Shown here one piece after another: positions 1 to 8,681 of a stretch of 62,749 nt of DNA. The position numbers and the translations under genes were made by a program. Under the pieces are notes generated by a model that did not search any database, was not told where the DNA came from, and saw only the letters and a list, made by a program, of their open reading frames with translations. This stretch comes from Scybalocola_A sp900557175 (GTDB lineage: Bacteria > Bacillota > Clostridia > Lachnospirales > Lachnospiraceae), in assembly GCA_937890745.1 (NCBI GenBank), contig CALADH010000048.1, positions 1-62,749 of the forward strand, given 5' to 3'. Every line of letters starts with the position of its first letter. Position 1 is the stretch's first letter.

Positions 1-54
1 AGCATAAGGTCGAACATTCTTGAGAAAAAAGTGTAAACCAATATTGACAATATC

Positions 55-135
55 AGTAGATACTATATTACTGTCCATATGTGCATAAAACATCCATCTG
101 CCATTGCCTAACAGTCGCATAGCATATGGAAACTT
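55..135. repeat. Dispersed repeat, copy 1
   Basis: This 81-bp stretch aligns without gaps to the last 81 bases of the window (62669-62749), with 13 mismatches by my count. The final 44 bp (92-135) differ at only two positions, both C-to-T, while the first 37 bp are much looser. The segment contains its own inverted pair (TCCATATG at 74-81, CATATGGA at 123-130) and overlaps the 5' arm of the longer hairpin at 104-307. I do not recognise the family. It could be part of a structured RNA or of a small non-autonomous mobile element. Confidence 0.75.
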
Positions 136-307
136 TTGTTCTATATATCAGCGCAGGGGCGGCCTATCATTTTGCAGTGACGATAGCAAGTATTTCGTGA
201 TAAGCGCGCGGCGCTCATAGAAAGGCGCAGCGTGTCACTAGAAATGATATGGCGACCCATGCGCGTGAAATAATGGCAACAAAATTTCCAATATGCTGTG
301 CTGGCAA
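104..307. ncRNA. Candidate rod-like structured RNA or MITE-like hairpin element
   Basis: Read by eye, this region folds on itself along its whole length. Positions 104-108 pair with 303-307, 117-127 with 291-301 (one G-U), 128-132 with 285-289 and 134-140 with 278-284, with only single-base bulges in the last three blocks. An internal loop (141-150 against 265-277) separates this from an upper stem: 151-155 with 260-264, 165-172 with 242-249, 176-181 with 234-239. A short GC hairpin (203-207 with 211-215) sits in the apical part. A TTGACA at 44-49, followed 16 nt later by TATTAC, could be a plus-strand promoter. The shape, a long rod with a central bubble, resembles 6S RNA, but I recognise no conserved 6S sequence. 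A MITE is an equal alternative. Strand is undecided. Confidence 0.45.
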
Positions 308-339
308 AAATAAATTTAGAAAAATACAACAACGGAATA

Positions 340-398
340 AAAAAAGAACCTCTCACAGAAGTTCATGTATGAAAAATACTGCTTTCTATGAGAGATTC
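340..398 (-). terminator. Rho-independent terminator of the DUF1576 gene
   Basis: Read on the minus strand, a stem of about 10 bp (389-398 pairing with 346-355, one G-U) with a long loop is followed by a run of seven T at 345-339. It lies just after the stop codon of the DUF1576 gene. The first 400 bases contain no convincing gene. Confidence 0.75.
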
Positions 399-403
399 GT
401 TTT

Positions 404-1708
404 TTAAATAAGTTCTTCCCGTGCCCTCGCCCGCCGGTCTTCGATACAGTTGATGATCGGGACGAGGAAGGTGGCAATAAGACCGCCTGCAAAGCCGTTG
501 TTGTAAAGATTCATGCCGCTGTTGATCAGGCCGATATTTAAGGCAAGTGAAGCATGCAAAAATCCGGCGATGAGGCCGCATATGATACCATATTTTCCTG
601 CAATCGGTGCAAGTGTTGTCGAAAAAAGCGCCGCAAGAATGACTGACGGATCGGTAATGTTCCAGTGTGCAGTCAGGCTTGTGAGCCATACGCCGATCAT
701 AATCGGCGCGATATTGCGAAGATGCTTTCCGGTGGCGGAAAAGCCGACAATCGTAAAAATACCGCCGATAGTCGGACCGTTTAATTCACCGCCGATGGCG
801 ACAACATAGACTGTGGCAAACATACCGTTAATTGCCATGTTGATTAGTGTGGCGGGCAGTCCGTCCCGCGCAATATAATTCGTTCCCATAATACCGTCCG
901 CAGTCAGAATGTGGCGGTATTTTTTAAATACATCCCATCCATGTTCAAGCACCATTCCCATGACAAAGAGAATAATGAAAAAACCAAATAGCACTTGTAA
1001 AAATAGTTCATTGTTGCCCGTAGACCATATGTTTCTTGTTTCGACAGACATACCGTAGGATTTGAAAACAGAAACGACAATGGTTGCAATTAATCCGGCA
1101 GAGAATCCGGCATTGTAAAGCGAAAAGCCTTTGTGGGCATAAAATAAATGTGTTGACAGCGGCGGCAGACAAAAGCCCATAATCATACCGATCAGAATGC
1201 TGCAAAGGAAAGAAAGTGCCGATGGCAGTTCCTGTATATAAATAATTTCGGTAATAATCGGTGAGAGGCTTGTGCCGTAAAAACCGACATAAATGTATTT
1301 TGAAAGATGTTCTTTATGGTAAGCCGAATAGAGGACAACGCCGAGCAGAATAGCCCATATGTTGACAATATTTTTTCCGAAAAGGGAAAAGCCCATCATC
1401 AGAAAGACAGAAGTGATGGCTGAGCCGGTAATTTCCATTTTTAAGAGGTAGATAATGCCGATACACATAAATGTCAGAATACTTGCGTTGAAAAAGGCAG
1501 CGCCGATGCCGCCAAGGGCGATATAATCAGTAATTAGAATATCCGGTTCGGTAAAAATTGTATAAAGCCCTTTTAAAATATCCGGAAATGGTTCGGAAAC
1601 AAGTGCTATAAGTAAAAAATATCCCGGAAACAGCGAGAGAATAAGAAACTGACGGTTGCGGGACATTTTGGGGGATGGTTTAAAGTGTTCACGTTCCTTT
1701 CTTTCCAT
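404..1708 (-). CDS. DUF1576 family multi-spanning membrane protein
   Basis: 434 residues, almost entirely hydrophobic. A charged N-terminus of about 20 residues is followed by roughly ten membrane-spanning segments, arranged as two related halves: the glycine-rich patterns around LYNAGFSAGLIATIV and LYNNGFAGGLIATFLV occur in each half. This repeat and the length match the DUF1576 family, whose biochemical function is unknown; a transport role is only an inference. The start is supported by GGAGGCG just upstream of the ATG. A 6-bp GC hairpin at 1738-1755 lies in its leader. It stands alone, between a terminator on either side, downstream of argG on the same strand. Confidence 0.8.
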   Translation of the reverse strand: MERKEREHFKPSPKMSRNRQFLILSLFPGYFLLIALVSEPFPDILKGLYTIFTEPDILITDYIALGGIGAAFFNASILTFMCIGIIYLLKMEITGSAITSVFLMMGFSLFGKNIVNIWAILLGVVLYSAYHKEHLSKYIYVGFYGTSLSPIITEIIYIQELPSALSFLCSILIGMIMGFCLPPLSTHLFYAHKGFSLYNAGFSAGLIATIVVSVFKSYGMSVETRNIWSTGNNELFLQVLFGFFIILFVMGMVLEHGWDVFKKYRHILTADGIMGTNYIARDGLPATLINMAINGMFATVYVVAIGGELNGPTIGGIFTIVGFSATGKHLRNIAPIMIGVWLTSLTAHWNITDPSVILAALFSTTLAPIAGKYGIICGLIAGFLHASLALNIGLINSGMNLYNNGFAGGLIATFLVPIINCIEDRRARAREELI

Positions 1709-1838
1709 GACGCCTCCAATACATATAAAAAATCAGACGCCGGAAGTTACCGGCGCAATGCTATATATGTATTATAAAAGAAAATTTGCGGGCAGGCAAG
1801 AAGAAAATCTGCATTGGTAAGAAAAGTTTGATGATATC

Positions 1839-1871
1839 AAAAGAACAGCCGGGTATATGGGCTGTTCTTTT
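1839..1871 (-). terminator. argG terminator
   Basis: A perfect 12-bp inverted repeat (AAAAGAACAGCC at 1839-1850, GGCTGTTCTTTT at 1860-1871) with a 9-nt loop. The arms end in T-runs on both strands, so it could act in both directions. It follows argG and separates it from the DUF1576 gene. Confidence 0.85.
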
Positions 1872-1917
1872 GGGACGGCAATGCCGCCTGTATATATTTG
1901 AGATATAAAATGGGGGC

Positions 1918-3141
1918 TTATTTATTTTCCTCGGCTTCTTTGAGCTTCATGGCTCTGACAGTGAGCGGAAGTCCGAAAAGTGTGATGAAGCCGGAGGCGT
2001 CGTGATGGTCATAAAGGTCGCCTGTTGTAAAGCTTGCCAAAGACTCGCTGTAGAGTGAATATGGAGAAGTTGTGCCGGCTTTAATAATATTGCCTTTGTA
2101 AAGTTTAAACTTAACTTCGCCTGTCACATACTGCTGTGTTGATTCAACAAAAGCCTGGACGGCCTCGCGCAGCGGTGTAAACCACTTGCCTTCATAAACG
2201 ATCTGAGCCAGTTTGTTGCCCATGTCTTTTTTTACATCCATTGTGGCGCGGTCGAGCACGAGTTCTTCAAGCTGTTGATGCGCTTCCATAAGAATGGTAC
2301 CGCCCGGTGTTTCATAAACGCCGCGGGATTTCATGCCGACAACGCGGTTTTCAACAATATCGACAATGCCGATACCGTGTTTGCCGCCAAGCTCGTTTAA
2401 TTTTGTAATGATTTCGGAAACCTTCATTTTTTCGCCGTTGACGCTTGTCGGCACACCTTTTTCAAACGTCATTGTCACATATTCGCCCTCATCAGGTGCT
2501 TTTTCAGGTGTGACGCCGAGCACGAGCAGATGGTCATAATTCGGTTCAAGTGAAGGATCTTCAAGCTCAAGACCTTCGTGGCTGATATGCCATAAGTTAC
2601 GGTCACGGCTGTAGCTGCTGTCTGCGGAAAACGGAAGGTCGATGCCGTGCTGTTTGCAATATTCAATTTCGTCTTCACGGGACTGCATTGTCCAAATATC
2701 TGTCATACGCCATGGAGCGATGATTTTGATGTCCGGCGCCAGTGCCTTAATGCCGAGTTCAAAACGAATCTGGTCGTTGCCTTTACCTGTGGCACCGTGA
2801 CAGATGGCTGTGGCGCCTTCTTTGCGGGCAATTTCAACAAGACGTTTTGCAATTGGCGGACGTGCCATTGATGTGCCTAAAAGGTATTTGTTTTCATAAA
2901 CGGCATTGGCCTGTACACAAGGGACGATGTAGTTGTCGCAGAAATCGTCGATAATATTTTCAATGTATAATTTAGATGCACCGGAGAGCTTTGCTCTTTC
3001 TTCAAGACCGTCCAGTTCGCTGCCCTGACCGCAGTCGATGCAGCAGCAGATAACTTCATAATCAAAATGTTCTTTGAGCCATGGAATAATGGCTGTCGTG
3101 TCTAAACCGCCTGAATAGGCTAAAATAACTTTCTCTTTCAT
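1918..3141 (-). CDS. argG: Argininosuccinate synthase
   Basis: 407 residues. Joins citrulline and aspartate using ATP to give argininosuccinate, the penultimate step of arginine synthesis, in the cytoplasm. The N-terminal PP-loop AYSGGLDTT binds ATP, and the family signature GATGKGNDQIRFE and the substrate-binding region around SADSSYSRD are present. Length is normal for the family. I chose the ATG at 3141 because GGAGG lies 6-7 bases upstream and the protein then begins MKEKVILAYSGG; the longer reading from 3207 would add an unconserved leader that overlaps the promoter. It is transcribed divergently from the argC operon. No argH lies in the window. Confidence 0.97.
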   Translation of the reverse strand: MKEKVILAYSGGLDTTAIIPWLKEHFDYEVICCCIDCGQGSELDGLEERAKLSGASKLYIENIIDDFCDNYIVPCVQANAVYENKYLLGTSMARPPIAKRLVEIARKEGATAICHGATGKGNDQIRFELGIKALAPDIKIIAPWRMTDIWTMQSREDEIEYCKQHGIDLPFSADSSYSRDRNLWHISHEGLELEDPSLEPNYDHLLVLGVTPEKAPDEGEYVTMTFEKGVPTSVNGEKMKVSEIITKLNELGGKHGIGIVDIVENRVVGMKSRGVYETPGGTILMEAHQQLEELVLDRATMDVKKDMGNKLAQIVYEGKWFTPLREAVQAFVESTQQYVTGEVKFKLYKGNIIKAGTTSPYSLYSESLASFTTGDLYDHHDASGFITLFGLPLTVRAMKLKEAEENK

Positions 3142-3198
3142 ATTAAAATCCTCCCTGTATTTTAAGTGGGTTAAGTTGCTGTGTTTGATATGTCTGTT

Positions 3199-3227
3199 AC
3201 TATACACCTTTTTATTTTGGATTGCAA
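3199..3227 (-). promoter_or_regulatory. argG promoter
   Basis: On the minus strand TTGCAA (3227-3222) and TATAGT (3204-3199) are separated by exactly 17 bases. This is a good sigma-A-type promoter placing the transcription start about 50 bases before the argG ATG. Confidence 0.7.
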
Positions 3228-3503
3228 TAGGTTTTTTGAAAAAATATAAACTTTTTTTAAATATTTATGCATAAGCTGGGAAAATACGCATAGACATGGT
3301 ATACACTTATAATCAAGAGAGAATATAGCTTTAATATAGTATAAAAACAGGTGTTACAGTAAAAATGACGAATTATAATGAATAAATATAAATAAAGTTA
3401 TTGAAAAAGTGTATTTACAATCGGGCGCGGTTGTATTAATATAATTGAAAAAGCTTTTGCTGCGCTAAATTGACAGCGTACAAAAGGTTGGGAGATGAAA
3501 AAG
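3228..3503. promoter_or_regulatory. argG-argC divergent control region with possible ArgR sites
   Basis: This AT-rich stretch holds no gene. TTATGCATAA (3265-3274, a perfect palindrome), ACGCATAGA nearby, and TGAATAAATATAAA (3380-3393) resemble ArgR half-sites, which have the form TGNAT with a mirrored ATNCA. A hyphenated dyad TACAATC/GGTTGTA lies around 3416-3435, before the argC ribosome site. An argR gene is present at 54100 in this window. The assignment to ArgR is inference; no site matches the consensus fully. Confidence 0.35.
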
Positions 3504-4544
3504 ATGATTAAAGCAGGTATTATCGGATCGACAGGTTATGCGGGGCAGGAGCTTGTCCGACTGCTGCTTCGCCATCCGGAAGTAGAAATTGTGTGGTATG
3601 GTTCAAGAAGCTATATTGATAAGAAATATGCCGATGTTTATAAAAATATGTTTAAGCTTGTTGATTTGTCGTGCAGGGATGATGATATGAATACGCTGGC
3701 AAAGGAAGCTGATGTTATTTTTACAGCGACGCCTCAGGGACTTTGTGCTTCATTAATCAATGAAGAAATTCTTCAAAATACAAAAATTATTGATTTGAGT
3801 GCAGATTTCCGTATTAAAGATGTTAATATTTATGAAAAATGGTATGGCATTCGACATGCAAATCCGGGGTATATAGGGGAAGCGGTGTATGGCCTTTGCG
3901 AAATTAACAGAGAGAGCATTGCAGACCGTCGGATTGTGGCAAATCCGGGCTGCTATACGACCTGTTCGATTTTGACAATCTATCCGCTTGCAAAAGAAAG
4001 GCTCATTGATATGTCGTCGATTATTATTGATGCCAAGTCAGGAACGTCCGGTGCAGGCAGAGGCGCTAAGACAGATAATCTTTTCTGCGAGGTGAATGAA
4101 AATATGAAAGCTTACGGCGTGTGCAGCCACCGTCATACGCCGGAAATTGAGGAGCAGCTTTCGTATGCTTCGGGAGAGACTGTGACACTGACTTTTACAC
4201 CGCACCTTGTACCGATGAACAGGGGTATTCTTGTGACGGCCTACGCGGCCTTAAAACCGGGGGTGACCGGGGCAGATGTGACGGCAGCCTATGAGAAATA
4301 TTATGCAGATGAAAAATTTATACGGCTTTTGGCGCCGGGCGAATGTCCGCAGACAAGATGGGTTGAGGGCAGCAATTATACAGATATCAGTTATAAGATT
4401 GACAGCCGGACGAATCGCATTGTGATGATGGGTGCCCTTGATAATCTTGTGAAGGGGGCAGCAGGGCAGGCTGTCCAAAATATGAATATTTTATTTGGAA
4501 TTTCAGAAACGGCAGGGCTTGACCTTGTACCGATGTTTCCGTAA
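3504..4544 (+). CDS. argC: N-acetyl-gamma-glutamyl-phosphate reductase
   Basis: 346 residues. NADPH-dependent reduction of N-acetylglutamyl-phosphate to the semialdehyde, third step of arginine synthesis. The N-terminal GSTGYAGQELVRLL is the dinucleotide-binding loop, NPGCYTTCSIL carries the catalytic cysteine, and HRHTPEIEEQL contains the conserved histidine region. I chose the ATG at 3504 because GGGAG sits 9 bases before it; the ATG at 3495 directly abuts that site. First gene of the arg operon argC-GNAT-argJ-argB-argD. Confidence 0.96.
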   Translation: MIKAGIIGSTGYAGQELVRLLLRHPEVEIVWYGSRSYIDKKYADVYKNMFKLVDLSCRDDDMNTLAKEADVIFTATPQGLCASLINEEILQNTKIIDLSADFRIKDVNIYEKWYGIRHANPGYIGEAVYGLCEINRESIADRRIVANPGCYTTCSILTIYPLAKERLIDMSSIIIDAKSGTSGAGRGAKTDNLFCEVNENMKAYGVCSHRHTPEIEEQLSYASGETVTLTFTPHLVPMNRGILVTAYAALKPGVTGADVTAAYEKYYADEKFIRLLAPGECPQTRWVEGSNYTDISYKIDSRTNRIVMMGALDNLVKGAAGQAVQNMNILFGISETAGLDLVPMFP

Positions 4545-4568
4545 ATGATAAGTCAGAGGTGAGAACAG

Positions 4569-5024
4569 GTGAAAAATGTCCGTATACGGCAGATGAAAAT
4601 AGAAGATTATGACAGCGTATATGCGCTGTGGAAAACAATACAGGGGTTTGGCATAAGAAGCATTGATGATTCGAGGGACGGCGTGGCAAGATTTATAAAA
4701 AGGAATCCGTCAACGAGCATTGTTGCCGAAGAAAACGGACAGATTGTCGGAGCAATTTTGTGCGGCCATGATGGGCGTATTGGATGCTTTTATCATGTTT
4801 GCGTTGAAAAAAGCCACAGAAAGCACGGTATCGGAAAGGCGATGGCTGTGGCGGCAATGAAGGCATTAAAGGAGGAACATATTAATAAAGTATGTCTGAT
4901 TGCCTTTGCCGACAATACCGGCGGCAACGCCTTTTGGAAGGAAATCGGCTGGACAAAGCGATGCGATGTGAACTATTATGATTTTACATTAAATGATGAA
5001 AATATTACAGCATTTAACTGTTGA
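4569..5024 (+). CDS. GNAT-family N-acetyltransferase inside the arg operon
   Basis: 151 residues with a GTG start preceded by AGAGGTGAG. It has the GNAT fold pattern: acetyl-CoA pyrophosphate loop in HRKHGIGKAMAVAAMKAL (Q/R-x-x-G-x-G/A type) and a C-terminal NTGGNAFWKEIGW strand-helix. The substrate cannot be read from sequence. Its position between argC and argJ, 14-25 bp from each, suggests a role in arginine synthesis, possibly as a small N-acetylglutamate synthase (ArgA function) that primes the acetyl cycle run by ArgJ. No classical argA, whose N-terminal half is kinase-like, is seen. GNAT membership is certain; the role is inferred. Confidence 0.85.
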   Translation: MKNVRIRQMKIEDYDSVYALWKTIQGFGIRSIDDSRDGVARFIKRNPSTSIVAEENGQIVGAILCGHDGRIGCFYHVCVEKSHRKHGIGKAMAVAAMKALKEEHINKVCLIAFADNTGGNAFWKEIGWTKRCDVNYYDFTLNDENITAFNC

Positions 5025-5037
5025 CAGGAGGGTATTT

Positions 5038-6261
5038 ATGGAAACTTTTAAAGGAAGCGTGACTTCACCGAAAGGTTTTTTGGCGGCAAGTACAGCCGCA
5101 GGCATTAAATATAAAGACAGAACAGATATGGCGATGATTTACAGCAAGACACCATGCGTGTGTGCCGGAACGTTTACAACGAATATTGTTAAGGCGGCAC
5201 CGGTAAAATGGGATATGGCTATTGCGGAAACGTCCGATTACGCACAGGCCGTTGTCATCAATGCCGGTATCGCCAATGCCTGTACAGGAGCGAAGGGCAT
5301 GAATCACTGCCGCGAGACGGCAAAAGCGGTGTCAGAAATGATGCATATTCCTGAAAATGCTGTGTTTGTGGCATCCACAGGCGTCATTGGCATGGATGTG
5401 CCGATAGATAAAATTTGTGCCGGCATTAATGCGATGGTACCAAAGCTTTCAGAAACGGCAGAGGCCGGCGGGGATGCCGCAAGAGCCATTATGACAACGG
5501 ACACAGTGCCAAAGCATATTGCTGTTTCTTTTGAGGCCGGCGGTAAGACAGTGACAGTCGGAGGCATGTGTAAAGGTTCGGGGATGATTCACCCGAATAT
5601 GTGTACAATGCTCGGCTTTATTACGACAGATGCGGCGATATCAAAGGAACTTTTGACAAAGGCACTGAAAGAAGATATTAAAGATACATATAACATGGTT
5701 TCTGTAGACGGTGATACGTCCACTAATGATACAGTGCTGATTCTTGCCAACGGCGAGGCAAAAAATCCTCTGATTGACACGGAAAATGAAGACTATGCCA
5801 AATTTAAGGAAGCGTTAAATATTGTCAATACATATCTTTGCAAAAAAATTGCAGGGGATGGCGAGGGCGCCACAGCGCTTTTTGAAGTCAAGATTGTCGG
5901 CGCCGACACAAAGGAAAATGCGGTGAAGCTTGCAAAATCGGTTGTCACCTCAAGTCTGACAAAGGCGGCCATTTACGGTCACGATGCAAACTGGGGACGT
6001 ATTTTGTGCGCGATGGGCTATGCCGGCGTCAACTTTGATCCTGAAAAGGTCGATTTGTATTTTGAAAGTGATAACGGCAGTCTTAAAATTATTGAAAACG
6101 GTGTGTCCACAGGCTATGATGAAGCTGAAGCGACACATATTCTTGACTGTGAGGCAGTGACAGCCATTGCCGATGTCAAGATGGGCAGCGCTGCCGTGAC
6201 GGCGTGGGGCTGCGATCTGACTTATGATTATGTAAAAATCAATGCGGACTACAGAAGCTGA
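5038..6261 (+). CDS. argJ: Bifunctional ornithine acetyltransferase/N-acetylglutamate synthase
   Basis: 407 residues. Transfers the acetyl group from N-acetylornithine to glutamate, recycling acetate in arginine synthesis; many family members also use acetyl-CoA. The protein is made as a precursor that cuts itself before a threonine. That site is visible as KGSGMIHPNMCTML, with Thr190 as the expected nucleophile of the beta subunit. The start at 5038 follows GGAGGG by 5 bases; the longer reading from 4993 runs back into the GNAT gene. Whether it is mono- or bifunctional cannot be decided by eye. Confidence 0.95.
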   Translation: METFKGSVTSPKGFLAASTAAGIKYKDRTDMAMIYSKTPCVCAGTFTTNIVKAAPVKWDMAIAETSDYAQAVVINAGIANACTGAKGMNHCRETAKAVSEMMHIPENAVFVASTGVIGMDVPIDKICAGINAMVPKLSETAEAGGDAARAIMTTDTVPKHIAVSFEAGGKTVTVGGMCKGSGMIHPNMCTMLGFITTDAAISKELLTKALKEDIKDTYNMVSVDGDTSTNDTVLILANGEAKNPLIDTENEDYAKFKEALNIVNTYLCKKIAGDGEGATALFEVKIVGADTKENAVKLAKSVVTSSLTKAAIYGHDANWGRILCAMGYAGVNFDPEKVDLYFESDNGSLKIIENGVSTGYDEAEATHILDCEAVTAIADVKMGSAAVTAWGCDLTYDYVKINADYRS

Positions 6262-6273
6262 CAGGAGGTTGCT

Positions 6274-7176
6274 ATGACAGAGAAAATCAATGAATCATTA
6301 CATAAGGCGGAAGTACTTATTGAGGCACTTCCATATATACAGCGGTTTAACCGGAAAGTCATTGTTGTAAAATACGGCGGCAGTGCCATGGTTGATGAGG
6401 AATTAAAGCGCAATGTGATTAAGGATGTGACACTTTTAAAGCTTGTCGGCTTTAAACCGATTATTGTACACGGCGGCGGCAAGGAAATCAGCCGCTGGGT
6501 GGAAAAAGCGGGCATGACGCCGCGGTTTGTCAATGGCCTTCGTGTGACGGATAAGCAAACGATGGAAATTGCAGAAATGGTTTTAAACTATGTCAATAAA
6601 TCGCTCGTTCAGCTTGTGGAGGAGCTTGGTGTACTTGGTATCGGTATCAGCGGCAAGGACGGCGGTCTTTTGAAAGTAAAAAAGAAGTACTCGGACGGTG
6701 AGGATATCGGTTATGTCGGCGAAATTACAAAGGTGAATCCGAAAATACTTTACGATTTGCTTGAAAAGGATTTTCTTCCGATTGTCTGCCCGATTGGTTT
6801 GGATGATAATTTTGAAACTTACAATATTAATGCAGATGATGCGGCGTGTGCCATTGCAAAGGCGATGCAGTCGGAAAAACTTGCCTTTCTCACAGATATT
6901 GAAGGCGTTTATAAAAATCCGGCAGATAAATCAACGCTTATTTCTGAAATGAGCATTGACGAGGCAAAAGCGCTTTTAACAAGCGGGTTTATTGGCGGCG
7001 GTATGCTGCCGAAGCTTGGCAACTGTATTGATGCTATCGAGGGCGGCGTTTCGAGAGTTCATATTTTGGACGGACGTATTTTACATTGCCTGCTTCTTGA
7101 GATATTTACAAATAAAGGCATAGGCACGGCAATTTTAGCAGAAGATGAAAGCAGGTGTTATGATGGCGATGACTGA
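6274..7176 (+). CDS. argB: Acetylglutamate kinase
   Basis: 300 residues. Phosphorylates N-acetylglutamate with ATP, the second step of arginine synthesis and usually the point of arginine feedback. Amino acid kinase fold: VVKYGGSAM (phosphate-binding Lys and Gly residues), IVHGGGKEIS (substrate loop), NINADDAACAIAKAM and the C-terminal GFIGGGMLPKL. The N-terminal helix of about 25 residues before the kinase core is the type linked to hexamer formation and arginine inhibition in other ArgB proteins. AGGAGG precedes the ATG. Its end overlaps argD. Confidence 0.96.
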   Translation: MTEKINESLHKAEVLIEALPYIQRFNRKVIVVKYGGSAMVDEELKRNVIKDVTLLKLVGFKPIIVHGGGKEISRWVEKAGMTPRFVNGLRVTDKQTMEIAEMVLNYVNKSLVQLVEELGVLGIGISGKDGGLLKVKKKYSDGEDIGYVGEITKVNPKILYDLLEKDFLPIVCPIGLDDNFETYNINADDAACAIAKAMQSEKLAFLTDIEGVYKNPADKSTLISEMSIDEAKALLTSGFIGGGMLPKLGNCIDAIEGGVSRVHILDGRILHCLLLEIFTNKGIGTAILAEDESRCYDGDD

Positions 7177-8362
7177 TGATATGGCGCGTGCGGAAAATGT
7201 CCTTTTGCACACATATAACCGCTTCCCGGTCGTATTTGACCGCGCTGACGGTGTTTATATTTATGACACGGATGGAAAAAAATATCTCGATTTTGCATCG
7301 GGTATCGGCGTTTTTGCTTTAGGCTATAACCATCCGGGCTACAATGAAGCTATCAAGGCACAGCTTGATAAAATTATTCATACATCAAACCTTTACTACA
7401 ATGTTCCGGCTATTGAGGCGGCCCAAAAGCTTGTATATGCATCGGGCATGGATAAGGTATTTTTCACAAACAGCGGTACGGAAGCTGTGGAGGGTGCCAT
7501 CAAGGCGGCAAGAAAATATGCCTATCTTAAAGACGGCAGGACAGACCACGAAATTATTGCCATGAACCATTCATTCCACGGCAGAAGCTACGGTGCCCTT
7601 TCGGTGACGGGAAATCCGAAATATCAGGAAGCCTTTAAGCCTTTAATCGGAAATATCCGTTTTGCAGACTTTAATGATTTGGACAGCGTTAAAGCACAGA
7701 TGAATGAAAAAACGTGTGCTATTATTTTAGAGCCGGTTCAGGGTGAGGGCGGCATCTATCCGGCCGATGGCACATTTTTAAAAGAACTGCGCGCGATATG
7801 TGACGAAAAAGATATACTTCTCATTTTTGATGAAATCCAGTGTGGTATGGGAAGAACTGGGTATATGTTTGCGAGTCAGAAATACGGTGTTGTGCCGGAT
7901 ATTATGACATGTGCAAAGGCACTCGGTTGCGGTGTGCCTGTCGGCGCTTTTATATTAAACAAGAAGACTGCCAATGCCTCACTTACGGCAGGCGACCACG
8001 GTACAACCTACGGCGGCAATCCGCTTGTCTGTGCGGCTGTCAGCAAAGTTTTTGATATTTTTGAAGAAGAACATATCACGGAACATGTGAAAGAAATCAG
8101 TGTCTATTTCACAGAAAAGCTTGAAGAAATCGTTTCAAAATACGATTTTCTGACAGGACGCCGCGGCGAGGGGCTCATGCAGGGACTGGTGATTAAAGAT
8201 TATGCGCCTTCTGTTGTTGTCTCCAAGGCACTTGAAGCCGGACTTATAATTATCAGCGCCGGCACCGATGTCTTAAGGCTTTTACCGCCGCTTGTGATTC
8301 AAAAAGAACATATTGATGAATTTGCACAGAAATTTTGTGCAGTGTTAGATACAATAAAATAA
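7163..8362 (+). CDS. argD: Acetylornithine aminotransferase
   Basis: 399 residues from the chosen start. PLP-dependent class III aminotransferase converting N-acetylglutamate semialdehyde to N-acetylornithine. Visible are the cofactor region NSGTEAVEGAIKAARKYA, FDEIQCGMGRTG with the cofactor Asp, and the Schiff-base lysine in MTCAKALGCGVPVG. Several in-frame starts exist (7145, 7160, 7163, 7169); AGGTG at 7153-7157 best serves 7160-7163. The start lies inside the end of argB, so the two are probably translationally coupled. Last gene of the operon, followed by a terminator. Confidence 0.95.
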   Translation: MAMTDDMARAENVLLHTYNRFPVVFDRADGVYIYDTDGKKYLDFASGIGVFALGYNHPGYNEAIKAQLDKIIHTSNLYYNVPAIEAAQKLVYASGMDKVFFTNSGTEAVEGAIKAARKYAYLKDGRTDHEIIAMNHSFHGRSYGALSVTGNPKYQEAFKPLIGNIRFADFNDLDSVKAQMNEKTCAIILEPVQGEGGIYPADGTFLKELRAICDEKDILLIFDEIQCGMGRTGYMFASQKYGVVPDIMTCAKALGCGVPVGAFILNKKTANASLTAGDHGTTYGGNPLVCAAVSKVFDIFEEEHITEHVKEISVYFTEKLEEIVSKYDFLTGRRGEGLMQGLVIKDYAPSVVVSKALEAGLIIISAGTDVLRLLPPLVIQKEHIDEFAQKFCAVLDTIK

Positions 8363-8373
8363 GGTTTACGAAA

Positions 8374-8412
8374 GCCCATTATCGGTTTGATTGCTGATAA
8401 CGGGCTTTTTTT
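8374..8412 (+). terminator. Terminator of the arg operon
   Basis: GCCC(A)TTATC at 8374-8382 pairs with GATAACGGGC at 8396-8405 (one G-U), followed by seven T. Confidence 0.85.
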
Positions 8413-8487
8413 GGCTTTAGTCAGCTGTCCGTTTGATGTCCGCAGTATTTACAGAACATAGAGGGGTTCACCTTTGCTAAAAAAATG

Positions 8488-8516
8488 TTGTAATTCTAAT
8501 AATTATGCCATAAAAT
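8488..8516 (+). promoter_or_regulatory. Promoter with long leader before the DUF1653 gene
   Basis: TTGTAA (8488-8493), a 17-bp spacer and TAAAAT (8511-8516). The leader of about 160 nt that follows contains an inverted repeat AGACCG/CGGTCT (8621-8626, 8645-8650) just ahead of the ribosome binding site. Nothing else is seen in this gap. Confidence 0.5.
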
Positions 8517-8681
8517 AGATTACAAGGCAGAGAAAAGTAAAGAAATATTATGCCAATCAATTTGAGGGCGGTTGTCAGTGCAACGTGTGAGATAGTGATT
8601 CAGGTGATTGACGGAAAAGCAGACCGCGCTTTTGATACGGAGATCGGTCTAAATTTATTCAAGTTTTAAAAGGAGCTGTTT

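Noticed and set aside
104..307. Firm assignment of the hairpin element as 6S RNA
   Set aside because: Shape and size fit, but I see no conserved 6S sequence and part of it is duplicated elsewhere. Kept only as a candidate structured RNA.
141..356. Open frame of 71 codons on the minus strand at the window start
   Set aside because: It is a by-product of the long hairpin; composition is unlike the real genes and there is no ribosome site.
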